Positions 15,482 to 16,576 of a stretch of DNA of 16,576 bases are shown here, piece after piece (the first letter of the stretch is position 1; each line of letters starts with the position of its first letter). Below the pieces are notes generated by a model, which ran no database searches, had not been told where the DNA came from, and worked only from the letters and a program-made list of their open reading frames with translations. The position numbers were made by a program, and so were the translations under genes. This stretch comes from Cytophagales bacterium (lineage in GTDB: Bacteria; Bacteroidota; Bacteroidia; Cytophagales; 172606-1): NCBI GenBank assembly GCA_025455595.1, contig JALOMD010000079.1, forward strand, positions 1-16,576. The letters run 5' to 3'.

Positions 15482-16576
15482 TCAGGCTTGTTTTCCCCTT
15501 TTCTCCAATTGCTTCCCGAAAGCAAACAAAGTTTCCTCCGAGAAAGCATCACCCATGATTTGCAGGCCGATGGGCAAACCGTTGGCATCGGTGCCGGTGG
15601 GCAAGGCAATGCCCGGAATACCCGCCACGTTTGCCTGCACCGAAAATATGTCGGCCAAGTACATTTGCAGCGGGTCGGCGGTGTTTTCGCCGAGGCGGAA
15701 GGCGGTAGTAGGAGCCACCGGCGAAAGGATGAAGTCGTGGGCAGCGAATAGTTCGCGGGTTTTGTCTTGAATCAACCGCCTCACTTGCTGGGCCTTGGTG
15801 TAATACGCATCGTAGTAATCGGCACTGAGCACGAACGTGCCGAGCAAAATGCGGCGTTTCACTTCCTCGCCGAAACCCTCCGAACGGCTTTGGCGGTACA
15901 GGTCGTCAATGGAAGCGGCGTTCGGGCTGCGGTGGCCGTACCGCACGCCGTCGAAACGCGACAGGTTCGAGCTTGCCTCGGCGGTGGTGAGGATGTAATA
16001 GGTCGGCAGGATGTATTCGAGCAGCGGGAAGTCAACGGCTGTCACGGCATGGCCTTCGCTTTTTAGCCAAGAAAGCGTTTCACGTATGTTTTCGCGAATT
16101 TCCGGCTGAATCGCCTCGCTTTCCACGGTTTCGCGGATGTAAGCTATTTGGAATTTTCGTCCGCCCGCCGTTGCCTCGCTGTAACGCCCCACTGGACGCT
16201 GCGAAACAGTGCTGTCCCACTCGTCGGCCCCGCTGATGACTTCGAGCAGCAAGGCCGCGTCGTCAACGTTGTGCGTCAGCGTGCCGATGCAGTCGAACGA
16301 CGAGGCGTAGGCGACAAGCCCATGCCGCGACACGCGTCCGTACGTCGGTTTCACGCCTACCAACCCGCAAAACGCCGCCGGTTGTCGCACCGAGCCGCCC
16401 GTGTCGGAACCGAGCGAGGCCAAGCACATGCCTGCCTGCACCGCCACCGCCGAACCGCCCGACGATCCGCCCGGCACGCGGTCGGGGTCGGCGGCATTGC
16501 GCACCGGCCCGAACGCCGAGTTCTCGTTCGACGAACCCATCGCAAACTCGTCGCAATTTTGCCGCCCGATGATAAT
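15482..16576 (-). CDS. gatA: Asp-tRNA(Asn)/Glu-tRNA(Gln) amidotransferase subunit A (5' end beyond window)
   Basis: 364 C-terminal residues are visible; the full protein is usually about 475-490, so roughly 115-125 N-terminal residues, including the catalytic Lys, lie outside the window. The frame is open to the right edge and reads IIIGRQNCDEFAMGSSNENS, a typical mid-domain amidase segment, so the ATG at 16540 is internal. The amidase signature PGGSSGGSAVAVQAG carries the cis-Ser, and GSDTGGSVRQPA carries the nucleophile Ser. GatA releases ammonia from glutamine within the GatCAB complex to convert misacylated Glu-tRNA(Gln) or Asp-tRNA(Asn). The end (IPGIALPTGTDANGLPIGLQ, IMGDAFSEETL) matches GatA specifically among amidases. 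gatB and gatC are not in the window. Confidence 0.94.
   Translation of the reverse strand: MIIGRQNCDEFAMGSSNENSAFGPVRNAADPDRVPGGSSGGSAVAVQAGMCLASLGSDTGGSVRQPAAFCGLVGVKPTYGRVSRHGLVAYASSFDCIGTLTHNVDDAALLLEVISGADEWDSTVSQRPVGRYSEATAGGRKFQIAYIRETVESEAIQPEIRENIRETLSWLKSEGHAVTAVDFPLLEYILPTYYILTTAEASSNLSRFDGVRYGHRSPNAASIDDLYRQSRSEGFGEEVKRRILLGTFVLSADYYDAYYTKAQQVRRLIQDKTRELFAAHDFILSPVAPTTAFRLGENTADPLQMYLADIFSVQANVAGIPGIALPTGTDANGLPIGLQIMGDAFSEETLFAFGKQLEKRGKQA

Overview
The window most likely comes from a member of the Bacteroidota (Cytophagales/Saprospirales-like, moderately GC-rich). The strongest evidence is a large partial sprA gene, the outer-membrane translocon of the type IX secretion system (T9SS), which is restricted to this phylum. 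The order maeB-ruvA-sprA, which I recall from other Bacteroidota, and a giant beta-propeller (Reg_prop/Y_Y_Y) sensor kinase support this. I cannot name a genus.

Layout from left to right. On the minus strand are sprA (N-terminal 1352 residues; the gene runs off the left edge), ruvA (Holliday-junction protein) and maeB (malic enzyme fused to a phosphotransacetylase-like domain). Next is a divergent two-component pair: a 1103-residue periplasmic-propeller histidine kinase (minus) and a NarL/LuxR response regulator (plus). An ECF-like sigma-70 factor follows (plus), converging on an MltD-like lytic transglycosylase with LysM domains (minus). Last is gatA (minus), cut by the right edge. All coding regions read as intact, ordinary families. 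The only likely functional links I see are the kinase-regulator pair and the conserved maeB-ruvA-sprA synteny.

The unusual content lies between the genes. A palindrome family, core TTTTGGGCAA / short loop / TTGCCCAAAA, occurs in every intergenic region that contains at least one gene 3' end (six of six). It is absent from the only divergent, purely 5'-5' region. It reaches its extreme as a perfect 70-bp palindrome between the convergent sigma factor and transglycosylase genes. A second element, a perfect 34-bp inverted repeat nested around a copy of the first motif, sits between ruvA and sprA. The ruvA-maeB gap (about 660 bp) is a mosaic: a widespread dispersed repeat, a decayed hairpin repeat, and a cluster of at least five small hairpins bracketed by two approximately 47-bp direct copies that each end in the palindrome. 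Short iterated 'word' arrays adjoin several of these palindromes.

I saw no tRNA, rRNA, CRISPR array, insertion sequence or prophage gene.
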